From Oscillospiraceae bacterium (GTDB lineage: Bacteria > Bacillota > Clostridia > Oscillospirales > Ruminococcaceae): 64,000 nucleotides of DNA. Position numbers and translations under genes: made by a program. Under the pieces are notes generated by a model, which worked only from the letters and a program-made list of their open reading frames with translations, made no database searches and was not told the DNA's origin. Position 1 is the first letter of the stretch. Each line of letters starts with the position of its first letter. Location: assembly GCA_017472965.1 (NCBI GenBank), contig JAFUNR010000007.1, positions 1-64,000 of the forward strand. Reading direction: 5' to 3'. Positions 7,764-16,844 of the stretch are shown in pieces.

Positions 7764-8591
7764 ATGCTGTCACAGAAAAAGCTGGAAAAGCTGCACACCA
7801 TTCTTCTGGATTTTTACAATGCGACCGGTGTTTCCATTTCGCTGCGCCGCCCGGATTTTTCCATTGTGGATCTGGACATGGAATATGCCTCGCACGATTT
7901 TTGCGTTCTGCTGCGGAGCGCGCAGAACAAGATAGACCGCTGCACGGAATTCGATTGCCGCCTTTTTGAAAAATGCCGCCAAAGCCGGAAAATGGAGATC
8001 GGCATCTGTCACGCCGGCCTTGTGGATGCAGCCGTGCCGCTGTTTCACGACGGGGTGCTGCTGGGGTATATTTCGCTGGGACAGATGAAGAAGGATGCCG
8101 CCTTTTCCTCCGTTTATGACAGGGTGCGGGATTACCCGCTGGATATGCTGCAGCTGGAGCAGCTTTACGATAAGCTGCCCCTGTTTGACAGCAAAAAAAT
8201 CGAGAGTGTGGCGCGTATCGCAGAGGTCATCGCCAGATTTATCCTGTTTGAAAATATGCTGCAGCCGTCCATCGATCCGGTGATCGAAAGGGCAGCCGCC
8301 TTTATCGACGAAAATCTGACACAGGAGCTGACGCTGGATAGGATCGTGCAGGAGATCCATGTATCCAAAAGCACCCTGTACCGCAGCTTCAGCGCAAACC
8401 TTCACTGCACGGTCGGCGAATATATCGCCGGAAAAAGGGTGGACAAAGCCATCGGGCTGCTGCGCGATACCGCTTTATCCGTGGAGGAGATCGCCCGGCA
8501 GACCGGCTTTGCCGACACCACCGGCTTTATCCGCACCTTCCGGAAGCTGGAGGGGACCACACCGCTGAAATTCCGCAGGCTGCAGAAATGA
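7764..8591 (+). CDS. AraC-family regulator with PocR sensory domain
   Basis: A 275-aa protein. The N-terminal 150 residues look like a PocR ligand-binding domain: ILLDFYNATGVSISL, the conserved cysteines in CTEFDCRLFEKC and CHAGLVDAAVPL, and LGYISLGQM. PocR domains bind small organic ligands in regulators of diol and sugar catabolism. Two C-terminal AraC helix-turn-helix motifs follow: LTLDRIVQEIHVSKSTLYRSF and VEEIARQTGFADTTGFIRTF. It is transcribed alone between its promoter and the terminator at 8635. The target genes are not evident. Confidence 0.93.
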   Translation: MLSQKKLEKLHTILLDFYNATGVSISLRRPDFSIVDLDMEYASHDFCVLLRSAQNKIDRCTEFDCRLFEKCRQSRKMEIGICHAGLVDAAVPLFHDGVLLGYISLGQMKKDAAFSSVYDRVRDYPLDMLQLEQLYDKLPLFDSKKIESVARIAEVIARFILFENMLQPSIDPVIERAAAFIDENLTQELTLDRIVQEIHVSKSTLYRSFSANLHCTVGEYIAGKRVDKAIGLLRDTALSVEEIARQTGFADTTGFIRTFRKLEGTTPLKFRRLQK

Positions 8592-8634
8592 TCTTACGGC
8601 AGCTCTCCCAAGGGGGGGCTCCGGATAAAAACGG

Positions 8635-8678
8635 CGGGAGCCGCGCAGAGTGTTTTCTGCGCGGCTCCCGGTTTTTAT
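8635..8678. terminator. Bidirectional intrinsic terminator
   Basis: CGGGAGCCGCGCAGA (8635-8649) pairs perfectly with 8656-8670 across a 6-nt loop, with a T tract on the plus strand and an A-rich flank for the reverse direction. It overlaps the stop codon of the HD-domain gene. Confidence 0.93.
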
Positions 8679-9304
8679 TCTTTTTCGTTGCTTTGTTCAA
8701 AAAGCGCCAGCCGCCCGCGCAGGTAGCATTCGGCGGCGGCATCCGCTTCGGGGCGGGCGGGCAGACGGCCGTTCCGGTCAGCGGCGGCCAGCAGCACCAG
8801 ATCGGCAGGACAGCAGCTTTTCCGGAAAAGCCGGTTTGTGGCGCTGATACCAGAGCTCTGCGCCGCCAGCAGATTGGGGCGCATATGCAGTGTGATCATA
8901 TTGCACACCTGCTCTGTCAGCGCAGCCGGCACCCCGTGCCGCCCCAGCAGGGCGCGGGCGGGGGCAAGGCCGGCGGCCTCGTGCCCAAGGGCGCGGATGC
9001 GGCCATCGATGACGGCGGTGACGGCGGGCTTGCCCAGATCGTGACACAGCGCCGAAAGCATAAAGACAAAGGGCTGCTGCGCCTGCGGGCGAAGCGCGGC
9101 GGCGGCATCCAGCACCAGCATGGTGTGATTCCACACATCGCCCTCGGCGTGATGGGCGGGCGGCTGCGGCACACCGATGAGGGCGGCAAGCTCGGCAAAG
9201 GCGGGGCGCAGTGCGTTTTCACCGCGCAGCCGCTGAAAGTATTCCGAAGGGCGCTGTTCGGTGCACAGCACAGCCTCCAGCGCACAGCAGCGGGTATTTT
9301 CCAC
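8675..9304 (-). CDS. HD-domain phosphohydrolase-like protein
   Basis: A 209-aa protein with an HD domain like the C-terminal part of CCA-adding enzymes. Visible metal-binding pattern: H in DVWNHTMLVLD, the HD pair in ALCHDLGKPAV, then GHEAAG and a later His in MITLHMRPN. No nucleotidyltransferase domain is present, so it is a stand-alone HD protein probably acting on nucleotides or phosphoesters. Translation starts at GTG (9302-9304), set by the ribosome site AGGAGGG. The substrate is unknown. Confidence 0.85.
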   Translation of the reverse strand: MENTRCCALEAVLCTEQRPSEYFQRLRGENALRPAFAELAALIGVPQPPAHHAEGDVWNHTMLVLDAAAALRPQAQQPFVFMLSALCHDLGKPAVTAVIDGRIRALGHEAAGLAPARALLGRHGVPAALTEQVCNMITLHMRPNLLAAQSSGISATNRLFRKSCCPADLVLLAAADRNGRLPARPEADAAAECYLRGRLALFEQSNEKE

Positions 9305-9367
9305 GGTGCAGCCCTCCTTTTTTCAGCCGGATGGATCCGTCCGGTTTTTTGGCCGTATATATATGTA

Positions 9368-9396
9368 ATTTTATCACTGCATGCTGTGGAATACAA
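9368..9396 (-). promoter_or_regulatory. Promoter of the HD-domain gene
   Basis: On the minus strand, TTGTAT (9391-9396) and TAAAAT (9368-9373) are 17 bp apart. Confidence 0.65.
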
Positions 9397-9431
9397 TCTT
9401 TCGAACAAAAATATTTTGTTGTTTCCCCCGA

Positions 9432-9461
9432 TTGACAAGTGCATTTCGCTGATTGTATAAT
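9432..9461 (+). promoter_or_regulatory. Strong promoter of the first MFS-type unit
   Basis: TTGACA (9432-9437) and TATAAT (9456-9461) are 18 bp apart, both perfect hexamers. Confidence 0.92.
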
Positions 9462-9545
9462 AAGTGCAGAAGCATGGAAACAGGGCCTGTTTTCAAGTGA
9501 ATATTCCAAAACGGGCCACTGTTCGGCAGGGGAGAACTGCCAGAC

Positions 9546-9574
9546 CGCCGCCCGTTTTGCAGGCGGCTTTTCTT
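9546..9574 (+). terminator. Terminator-like hairpin in the leader (possible attenuator)
   Basis: GCCGCC (9547-9552) and GGCGGC (9562-9567) pair across a 9-nt loop and run into TTTTCTT. It stands between the promoter and the start at 9613, so it could attenuate transcription. Confidence 0.5.
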
Positions 9575-9612
9575 ATGCTCCAAAGCACATTTTCCCGCAC
9601 GGAGGTTTTACT

Positions 9613-10959
9613 ATGAGGCTGCGTCTGCCCAAGCTGCGCAATACATTATTCGGCTTTCTTTTCAATTATCAGGATGACCTTTCCACCGGACGCATGAGCC
9701 TGCTTTGGAGCAGCTTCCTCGGCAATGTCTGCGGCATTTTTACCTCCGGTGCGTTTTACACCGCCTTTCTGATGGAAAACGGCATCGACATCGTACAGGT
9801 GGGCATCATCGGTTTTATCCCGTACATCAGCTCGTTTCTGAACCTGTTCACCCCCAAGCTGTATTCCCGCATCAAAAAACGCCGGGGACTGCTGCTTTTT
9901 TCCAACCTGTTCTATTACACCTGCGTGGTATTCGCCACCACGCTGATGCCCCGCTTTGTGCAGGGCGGCAGCGCACGCACCGTATGCTTTGCCGCGCTGC
10001 TGCTGCTGGGCAACTGTGTCAACGCGCTGCTGGGCGGCGGCGCCAGCGCATGGCATCTGAAATTTCTGCCCAAGCAGGATGACCACCGCAGCTTTTATCT
10101 TTCCATCACCAATCTGGTGGCCAATTCCAGCACCGCTCTCACCGCACTGGTGGCCAGCCTTGCCGCACAGGCACTGGAGGGCTCGCCCATGCAGGCGCAG
10201 ATCATCGTCATTCTGCGTTATGTCAGCTTCGGGCTGGCGGTGCTCAATGCGCTGCAGCTGTACCTGATCCCCAAAGAGTACCCCTACGAGATCACCCCGG
10301 GACAGAAGCTGCGGGATGTTTTCACCAGACCGCTGCGCAACCACAAATTCGTGTGCACCGGCCTGATCGCCATTGCGTGGCAGACCATCACCAGTCTGAA
10401 CTGGAACACCTTCAGCTACCATCTGCTGGATACCGTCAAGCTGGATTACGCCTGGACCTACACCAACACCATCGTCTGCGTGGCCTGCAGCTTTTTCCTT
10501 GTGCCGCTGTGGCGGCGGATCGTGCGGCAGTTCGGCTGGTTCAAGGTGATGGCCTCCAACTGCTTCCTCAACATTCTGGTGGAATTCTGCTGGGGCAGCG
10601 CCACCGAGCACAGCGTATGGCTGTATGTACTGGGGGGCGTGATCTCCGGCATCAATCTGTGCGGCGCACAGCAGGCGCTGTCGCAGATGTTCTATCTGAA
10701 TCTGCCCCGAAAAGATATCGATCTTTACAACACCTGCAACGGCTTCTGCAACAGCATGTTCTTTATGGTGGGCAGCATGATCGGCACATGGATGCTGACC
10801 GCCTTTGCGGGCGAGGGCGGCATGACCCATCTGCTGGGGCTGGAGCTGTATCCTTCCCAGACCATCTGCTACATCAAGGTGCTGCTGTTTGCCGCGCTGG
10901 GCGTTTACACACTGCTGGCCGAGCCCCATCTGCAGCCGGATGCCGAGACCACGGCGTGA
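9613..10959 (+). CDS. MFS-type membrane transporter, tandem paralogue 1
   Basis: A 448-aa polytopic protein with about 12 hydrophobic segments, the length of a major facilitator. The start at 9613 follows GGAGG; upstream in-frame sequence is leader RNA. Landmarks shared with the next four genes are an N-terminal FNYQDDLSTGR, GAFYTAFLMENGIDIVQVGI, a basic loop KKRRGLLLF between early membrane segments (where MFS motif A lies), KEYPYE in the centre, and GGVISGINLCGAQQ. The substrate cannot be inferred. It shares a transcript with paralogue 2, which begins 45 bp downstream. Confidence 0.85.
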   Translation: MRLRLPKLRNTLFGFLFNYQDDLSTGRMSLLWSSFLGNVCGIFTSGAFYTAFLMENGIDIVQVGIIGFIPYISSFLNLFTPKLYSRIKKRRGLLLFSNLFYYTCVVFATTLMPRFVQGGSARTVCFAALLLLGNCVNALLGGGASAWHLKFLPKQDDHRSFYLSITNLVANSSTALTALVASLAAQALEGSPMQAQIIVILRYVSFGLAVLNALQLYLIPKEYPYEITPGQKLRDVFTRPLRNHKFVCTGLIAIAWQTITSLNWNTFSYHLLDTVKLDYAWTYTNTIVCVACSFFLVPLWRRIVRQFGWFKVMASNCFLNILVEFCWGSATEHSVWLYVLGGVISGINLCGAQQALSQMFYLNLPRKDIDLYNTCNGFCNSMFFMVGSMIGTWMLTAFAGEGGMTHLLGLELYPSQTICYIKVLLFAALGVYTLLAEPHLQPDAETTA

Positions 10960-11004
10960 CCGGCAGCTTTCTCCCTATTTATTCTTTTACAGGAGGCCGC
11001 TTCC

Positions 11005-12354
11005 ATGAAACTGCACCTGCCCCGCTTCCGCGACAGTATGTTCGCACAGCTGTATAATTTCAAGGACGATTATTCCGCCGGCCGCACGCTGGCCGTGATC
11101 AACCAGCTGCTGAGCTCCATCGGCAACATCTTTGTCACCGGTACCTTCTACACCGCCTTTCTGATGGAGAGCAGCATCGACATCGTGCAGGTGAGCATTC
11201 TTTCCTTCATTCCGCACATCTGCTGGATCTTCGGTCTGCTTTCTCCCAAAGTCTTTTCCAAATTCAAAAAGCGGCGGGGCATCCTGCTGTTCAACAGCAT
11301 TTTTTACAACCTGTGTCTGGTGCTGCTGCCCACGCTGATCCCGTATTTTGTGCAGGATCCGGGTGCGCGCACCCTGTGGTTTGCCGTGCTGCTGGTGGCC
11401 GGCAACATCGTAACGGCTGTGCTGGGCAGCGGCTCCTCGGCTTGGTTCATCCGCTTTCTGCCGGAGGATGACACCCGCCGCAGCTACTATTTTTCCATCC
11501 AGTACATGATCCCCAATGTGGTGGGCACCCTGACCGCCGTGGGCGCATCCCTGTTCACCGATGCGCTGGGCGGCACCGATGCGCTGGGCCCCATCATCAA
11601 TACGCTGCGTTACATAGGCTTTTTCCTGCTCATGACCGGCAGCATCGTGCAGCTGAGCTTCAGCAAGGAGTACCCCTACGAGCGCAGCACCGGCAGCACC
11701 GTGCGGCTGACGGATGTGCTGACCATCCCCCTGCGCAACAAAAAATATATGCAGACCATGGTGCCGGTGTTTCTGTGGAACTTCATCGGCAGTCTGACCG
11801 GCGGCTTCTGGACCTACTATCTGCTGGATACCATAAAGATCAGCTATTTCATGACCTATATCAGCAGTATCACAGCCTGCATCGTCAGCCTGTTTTTCAT
11901 GCGGTTCTGGCGCATGGCCATCCGGCACTTCGGCTGGGTGAAGGTGATGGGCTTTAATCTGGTGCTGGTGGGGCTTTCCTGCGCGCTGGATGTTTTCCTG
12001 ACACCGCAGACCACATGGATCGTGCCCATCGCCGCCATCATCAGCGGCATCAACCTGTGCGGCGCACAGCTGACCACCGACAACCTGTTCTATCTGAATA
12101 TGCCGAAGAACACCGATGTGGATGTGTACATGACCTTCGGCAACGCACTGACATATATTTTCATCTTCGTGAGCTCGGCGCTGGGCACATGGCTGCTGGC
12201 GGCGCTGGAAAGACCGGACGGCAGCCCCTATGTTTTCCTCGGGCTGGATTTCTATGTGCCCCAGATCATCACCGCCATCAAGGTGGTGCTCTATATCGGC
12301 GCCATCGTCTACACCTGGAAAATGGCCCCGAAGCTGGAACCGGTCAAGCGGTAA
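11005..12354 (+). CDS. MFS-type membrane transporter, tandem paralogue 2
   Basis: A 449-aa polytopic protein homologous along its whole length to paralogue 1: FKDDYSAGRTL, GTFYTAFLMESSIDIVQV, KKRRGILLFNSIFYN, KEYPYERSTG, TYYLLDTIKISYFMTYISS and AIISGINLCGAQL. The ribosome site is ACAGGAGG. It ends the first transcription unit at the terminator 12360-12395. Substitutions are spread over the protein rather than concentrated, so the copies diverged some time ago and probably differ in substrate. Confidence 0.85.
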   Translation: MKLHLPRFRDSMFAQLYNFKDDYSAGRTLAVINQLLSSIGNIFVTGTFYTAFLMESSIDIVQVSILSFIPHICWIFGLLSPKVFSKFKKRRGILLFNSIFYNLCLVLLPTLIPYFVQDPGARTLWFAVLLVAGNIVTAVLGSGSSAWFIRFLPEDDTRRSYYFSIQYMIPNVVGTLTAVGASLFTDALGGTDALGPIINTLRYIGFFLLMTGSIVQLSFSKEYPYERSTGSTVRLTDVLTIPLRNKKYMQTMVPVFLWNFIGSLTGGFWTYYLLDTIKISYFMTYISSITACIVSLFFMRFWRMAIRHFGWVKVMGFNLVLVGLSCALDVFLTPQTTWIVPIAAIISGINLCGAQLTTDNLFYLNMPKNTDVDVYMTFGNALTYIFIFVSSALGTWLLAALERPDGSPYVFLGLDFYVPQIITAIKVVLYIGAIVYTWKMAPKLEPVKR

Positions 12355-12359
12355 ACATA

Positions 12360-12395
12360 AAGAAAAACGGTTCCCGGCGCGGAGCCGTTTTTCTT
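12360..12395 (+). terminator. Intrinsic terminator after paralogue 2
   Basis: AAAAACGGTTCC and GGAGCCGTTTTT pair with one G-U across a short loop and are followed by TCTTATT. The next promoter begins at once. Confidence 0.85.
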
Positions 12396-12396
12396 A

Positions 12397-12425
12397 TTGA
12401 CTTCCAAAGGAAGCGGGGCTATAAT
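12397..12425 (+). promoter_or_regulatory. Promoter of paralogues 3 and 4
   Basis: TTGACT (12397-12402) and TATAAT (12420-12425) are 17 bp apart, directly after the terminator of paralogue 2. Confidence 0.88.
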
Positions 12426-12500
12426 ACGCTTGAAAGCAGCTTTTTTCGTTCCGTCAGCAGGAAAAGGCCGCCGCAGTACGACCCACGGAGGATGCACGCC

Positions 12501-13853
12501 ATGTTCAGTCTGCGCTATCGTACCCGCTTCCGCGATACGGATTTTTACCGGCTTTACAACATGAAGGATGAGAAAAGCCGGGGCCGCGCCATGATCCTTG
12601 CCAACACGCTGATGTGCAGCATCGGCAATATTTTCATCAGCGGCACCTTCCACACGGCATTCCTTGCCGCCAACGGCATCGACATCGTGCGGGTGGGCAT
12701 CATTGCATTCGTGCCTTATATCTGCTCGCTGCTCAACCTGCTGACCCCTCAGATCATGAGCAAGCTGGAAAAGCGGCGGGGCGTGCTGCTGTTTACCCAT
12801 TTCATCTATTACGGCTGCAATGTGCTTGCCACCACCGTGATGCCGCTTTTTGTCAAAGACCCGGCCATGCGCACGGTGTGGTTCGCCGTGTTCCTGCTCA
12901 TCGGCAACGGCGTCAACTCGCTGCTGGGCACCGGCGTATCCGCGTGGAGCGTCAAATTCCTGCCGGAGGGCCGCGACCGCAACTTCTATTTCTCGGTCTC
13001 CAACCTTGTGACCAACGTGCTGGGCACGGTGACAGCCATCGGCGCGGCACTGGCGGCGGATGCACTGGCCGGCTCGCCCCGTCAGACCGAGATCCTGTTC
13101 GCGCTGCGTCTGGCGGCCTTTGTGGTGCTGCTCATCGGCGGCCTGCTGCAGATCCTTGTGCCGAAAGAATACCCCTACGAGCGCAGCACCGCCGGCAAGG
13201 TAAAGCTGCGCCATGTGGTGACCATCCCCACGCGCAACCGCAAATTCCTGCTGACTGCCGCCGTGTCTTACATCTGGACCTTTATCTGCAACACCAACGC
13301 CTCCACCTGGACCTACTACCTGCTGGATACGGTGGGCATCCCTTATACCACGACCTACATCTCCTCGGTGGTGACGGCCATCGGCAGCCTGCTGCTGCTG
13401 CCGGTCTGCCGCCGCATCTACAACCGGGTGGGCTGGCACAAGCTGATATTCATCAACATTCTGACGGTGCTGGCGCTGGATTCCACCGCCGTATTCATCA
13501 CGGCAAAAACGCTGTGGCTGTATGTGCTTTACAGCATTCTGGGCGGTCTGAATCTGGTGTGTCTGCAGCTGGTCACCTCCAATACCTTCTATCTCAACCT
13601 GCCCAGACAGGATGCCGACCACTACTTCACCTTCAACGGTGTGGTCAGCAGCGTGGCCGCGCTGCTGGGCGGCATATACGGCACCTGGTTCCTTTCGCTG
13701 CTGGAACGCCCCGACGGCGGCTGCCTGTTTGAATTTATCGGGCTGGAATTCTACCCCTCCCAGCTGCTGGCGGCCAGCAAGCTGCTGATGCTTGCCGCAA
13801 TGGCACTGTACATCCGGTGGATCACCCCGCGCACAAAGCCGGATACCGTCTGA
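12501..13853 (+). CDS. MFS-type membrane transporter, tandem paralogue 3
   Basis: A 450-aa polytopic protein. The start at 12501 (MFSLRYRTRFRDTDF) is set by GGAGG at suitable spacing and by alignment with paralogue 4, which begins the same way; an ATG 9 bp earlier is too near the ribosome site. Family landmarks: MKDEKSRGR, GTFHTAFLAANGIDIVRVGI, KRRGVLLFTH, KEYPYERSTA, TWTYYLLDTVGIPYTTTY, SILGGLNLVCLQL. It is the closest visible relative of paralogue 4 and is co-transcribed with it. Confidence 0.85.
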   Translation: MFSLRYRTRFRDTDFYRLYNMKDEKSRGRAMILANTLMCSIGNIFISGTFHTAFLAANGIDIVRVGIIAFVPYICSLLNLLTPQIMSKLEKRRGVLLFTHFIYYGCNVLATTVMPLFVKDPAMRTVWFAVFLLIGNGVNSLLGTGVSAWSVKFLPEGRDRNFYFSVSNLVTNVLGTVTAIGAALAADALAGSPRQTEILFALRLAAFVVLLIGGLLQILVPKEYPYERSTAGKVKLRHVVTIPTRNRKFLLTAAVSYIWTFICNTNASTWTYYLLDTVGIPYTTTYISSVVTAIGSLLLLPVCRRIYNRVGWHKLIFINILTVLALDSTAVFITAKTLWLYVLYSILGGLNLVCLQLVTSNTFYLNLPRQDADHYFTFNGVVSSVAALLGGIYGTWFLSLLERPDGGCLFEFIGLEFYPSQLLAASKLLMLAAMALYIRWITPRTKPDTV

Positions 13854-13877
13854 TACACCGGAAAGGAGAAATAGACC

Positions 13878-15227
13878 ATGTTCAGTCTGCGTTACCGAAC
13901 CCGCCTGCGCGATACGGATTTTTACCGGCTTTACAATCTGAAGGATGAAAAAAGCTGCGGCCGTGCCATGATCCTTGCCAATGCGGTATTTTACAGCATC
14001 GGCAGCATCTTTATTTCCGGCACGTTCCAGACGGCATTCCTTGCCAACCACGGCATCGATATCGTGCGGGTGGGCATCATCACCTTTCTGCCGTATTTCT
14101 GCTCGCTGATCAGTCTGCTGGCGCCCAAATTTTTGAGCAGATTCCCCCGGCGGCGCTGGCTGCTGCTGCTGAATCTGTTCTTCTATTTCGGCTGCACCGT
14201 GCTTGCCACCACCATCATGCCGCTGTTTGTGCAGGATCCCGGCGCACGCACCTTCTGGTTCGGCTTTTTCCTGGTGCTGGGCAACATTTCCCATGCACTG
14301 ATCGGCAGCTGCACCAATGCATGGAATGTGAAATTTCTGCCGGAGGGCCGCGACCGCAACATCTATTTTTCCGTTTCCAACATCGTGACCAATGTGCTGA
14401 GCACCGCGGCAGCCATCGGCGCGGCGCTGGCGGCGGATGCGCTGGCCGGCTCGTCCCGTCAGAATACGATCCTTTTCTGGCTGCGCATTGCGGCCTTTGT
14501 GATGATCATCATCGGCGGCTGTCTGCAGATCCTTGTGCCGAAGGAGTATCCCTATGAGCGCTCCTCCGAAAGTGCGGTGCGGCTGCGGGATGTTTTCGTC
14601 GTTCCGCTGCGCAACAAAAAATTCCTGCAGACGGTTTTTATCAGCTACCTGTGGGGCTTTATCGGCGCAGTCAATGCCTCCACATGGATCTACTACCTGC
14701 TGAACACGGTGAAAATGCCCTATGTGATGACCTACATCGCCTCCATCGTCACCGCCATCGGCAGCATCTTTCTGCTGCCGGTCTGCCGCCGGCTGTACAA
14801 CCACACCGGCTGGCACAAAATGATGCTCATCAATGTATCCACCGTGCTTGTTCTGGATTGCTTCGCCGTATTCATCACGGCAAAGACCCTGTGGATCTTT
14901 GTGATCTACAGCATTCTGAGCGGACTGAATCAGGTGTGTATGCAGCTGACCACCTCCAACACCTTCTATCTGCATCTGCCCGACAGGGACACCGACCACT
15001 ACATCATTTTCAACAATCTGCTTGCCAACATCGCCGCTTTGCTGGGCAGCGTTTTCGGCACATGGTTCCTTTCGCTACTGGAAAAGCCGGACGGCAGCCG
15101 CCTTTTTACCGCCGCGGGGCTGGATTTCTACCCCTCGCAGCTGCTGGTGGCGGTCAAGCTGGTGATGATGGCCGCGCTGGTGGTCTACCTGCGCCGGCTC
15201 GACAGCAAAAACCGGCAGGCAGGCTGA
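13878..15227 (+). CDS. MFS-type membrane transporter, tandem paralogue 4
   Basis: A 449-aa polytopic protein beginning MFSLRYRTRLRDTDFYRLYN, nearly identical at the N-terminus to paralogue 3, so these two are the most recent duplicates. It keeps KEYPYERSSE, STWIYYLLNTVKMPYVMTY and SILSGLNQVCMQL. The basic loop reads FPRRRWLLLLN instead of KKRRG. It follows paralogue 3 by 24 bp with ribosome site GAAAGGAG. No clear terminator follows before the next promoter. Confidence 0.85.
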   Translation: MFSLRYRTRLRDTDFYRLYNLKDEKSCGRAMILANAVFYSIGSIFISGTFQTAFLANHGIDIVRVGIITFLPYFCSLISLLAPKFLSRFPRRRWLLLLNLFFYFGCTVLATTIMPLFVQDPGARTFWFGFFLVLGNISHALIGSCTNAWNVKFLPEGRDRNIYFSVSNIVTNVLSTAAAIGAALAADALAGSSRQNTILFWLRIAAFVMIIIGGCLQILVPKEYPYERSSESAVRLRDVFVVPLRNKKFLQTVFISYLWGFIGAVNASTWIYYLLNTVKMPYVMTYIASIVTAIGSIFLLPVCRRLYNHTGWHKMMLINVSTVLVLDCFAVFITAKTLWIFVIYSILSGLNQVCMQLTTSNTFYLHLPDRDTDHYIIFNNLLANIAALLGSVFGTWFLSLLEKPDGSRLFTAAGLDFYPSQLLVAVKLVMMAALVVYLRRLDSKNRQAG

Positions 15228-15275
15228 CGGCGCCGCAGTCCTGCCGGCAATGCGCCCCGTTTGGTGAAATTCCGA

Positions 15276-15305
15276 TTGACAAAGCCCCTGTACTGCCTGT
15301 ATAAT
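15276..15305 (+). promoter_or_regulatory. Promoter of paralogue 5 and lipoprotein
   Basis: TTGACA (15276-15281) and TATAAT (15300-15305) are 18 bp apart. A leader of about 140 nt rich in T and A runs to the start at 15450; I see no clear riboswitch in it. Confidence 0.92.
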
Positions 15306-15449
15306 AGCAGCAGAGGGGCTTTTCTTTTTGGCTGTGTCCGGAATGATCTCGGTTTTGCGCAAAACATCATTTTCCGTGCCAGAAGAAAACGCCCGTTTTT
15401 CATTTTACAGGCCATTCCATTCTTTTCAGAGAGAGGATGATCGATCTCT

Positions 15450-16811
15450 ATGCTGCTGCGACTTCGCCTGATGCTTCGCCGGTTCCGTTTTTCGGATACC
15501 GATTTCGGCCGCCTTTACAATTTTAAGGAAGAACACTGCACCGGACGGGCCCTGCTGCTGCTGAACACCTTTTTCTGCGGCATCGGCAATGTCTTTATCA
15601 CCGGTACCTTCTACACCGCCTTTCTGACGGAAAACGGCATCGATATCGTCAAGGTGGGCATCATCACCTTTATCCCGTATTTCTGCTGGGTCTTCGGTCT
15701 GTTTGCGCCCAAGATCCTCAGCCGTTTCAAAAAGCGGCGGGCGCTGATCCTTTTCAACCACATCTTCTACTATGTCTGTGTGGTTCTGGGCACCACCGTC
15801 ATGCCCATTTTTGTCAAGGATCCCGATGCCCGCACGGTCTGGTTCGCCGTATTCCTTGTGCTGGGCAACCTGTGCAACGCCCTGATCGGCAGCGGCGCAA
15901 GCGCATGGCACATCCATTTTCTGCCTGAAGGCAAAGACCGCAACTTCCATTTTGCCATCTCCAATCTGGTGGCCAACCTGATCGGCACCGCCACCGCCAT
16001 CGGCGCTTCCTTTGCGGCGGATGCACTGGCAGGCTCGCCCCGGCAGGGCGTGATCATCACCACGCTGCGTTTCGTCAGCTTCGGGCTGTTCATCCTCAGC
16101 GGTCTGCTGCTTTATCTGATCCCCAAGGAATACCCCTATGAAAAGGCGGCGCAGGTAAAGCTGCAGGATGTGTTCGTCATTCCCATCCGGGATAAAAAGT
16201 TCATTCTGACGCTGATCATCACCATCGTCTGGAACTTTGTCTGCAACCTGAACGCCAACACCTGGACCTATTACATTCTGAACACGGTGGGCATGAACTA
16301 CCTGATGACCTACGTGGGCAGCATCGTCATCGCCATCGGCGGCATTTTCCTGATGAACAGCTGGCGCAGCGCCATCAGCCAGCACAGCTGGTTCAAGGTG
16401 ATCGCCTTCAATGTATTCATCGCCGCCATCAACGAGCTGCTGATGGGCTTTGTCACCGAAAACACCCTGTATATCTTCATCATCGGCTCGGTGATCAGCG
16501 GCCTGAACATGATCGGCGCACAGATCACCTTCTCCAACGTATTCTACATCAATCTGCCCCGCGACAAAACCTATTTTGACGTGTACATCACCTTCAACAA
16601 CTTCGCCGCCAACATCGCGGTATTCCTGGGCAGTATGTTCGGCACATGGGCGCTGAGCATGCTGGAGACCGCCGACGGCAGCGCACGCATCCTGTTCGGG
16701 CTGCCGTTCTACGGTTCGCAGTTCCTTGTGTGGATCAAATGCGTGCTGTTCCTGCTTCTGGCGCTGTACATCAAGCTGGTGACCCCGAAGATCCAGCCGG
16801 ACCATCTGTAA
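15450..16811 (+). CDS. MFS-type membrane transporter, tandem paralogue 5
   Basis: A 453-aa polytopic protein of the same family: FKEEHCTGRALL, GTFYTAFLTENGIDIVKVGI, FKKRRALILFNHIFYY, KEYPYEKAAQ, NTWTYYILNTVGMNYLMTY, SVISGLNMIGAQ. The start codon is not firmly set. GAGAGAGG lies about 12 bp before ATG 15450, and an internal ATG at 15471 would align better with paralogues 3 and 4. A small lipoprotein gene follows by 33 bp, which suggests a lipoprotein partner for this copy. Confidence 0.83.
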   Translation: MLLRLRLMLRRFRFSDTDFGRLYNFKEEHCTGRALLLLNTFFCGIGNVFITGTFYTAFLTENGIDIVKVGIITFIPYFCWVFGLFAPKILSRFKKRRALILFNHIFYYVCVVLGTTVMPIFVKDPDARTVWFAVFLVLGNLCNALIGSGASAWHIHFLPEGKDRNFHFAISNLVANLIGTATAIGASFAADALAGSPRQGVIITTLRFVSFGLFILSGLLLYLIPKEYPYEKAAQVKLQDVFVIPIRDKKFILTLIITIVWNFVCNLNANTWTYYILNTVGMNYLMTYVGSIVIAIGGIFLMNSWRSAISQHSWFKVIAFNVFIAAINELLMGFVTENTLYIFIIGSVISGLNMIGAQITFSNVFYINLPRDKTYFDVYITFNNFAANIAVFLGSMFGTWALSMLETADGSARILFGLPFYGSQFLVWIKCVLFLLLALYIKLVTPKIQPDHL

Positions 16812-16844
16812 ATAAAAAAACCGTTTGCAAAAGGAAAAAGAGAG

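Larger units (their letters stand above)
9305..9612. other. Intergenic region with divergent promoters and structured leader
   Basis: The gap has no gene. It holds the minus-strand promoter of the HD gene, the plus-strand promoter at 9432-9461, and about 145 nt of leader before the first MFS-type gene. The leader contains a long imperfect stem (AACAGGGCCTGTTTT with AAAACGGGCCACTGTT), a small hairpin GGCAG/CTGCC, and a terminator-like hairpin at 9546-9574. Confidence 0.7.
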
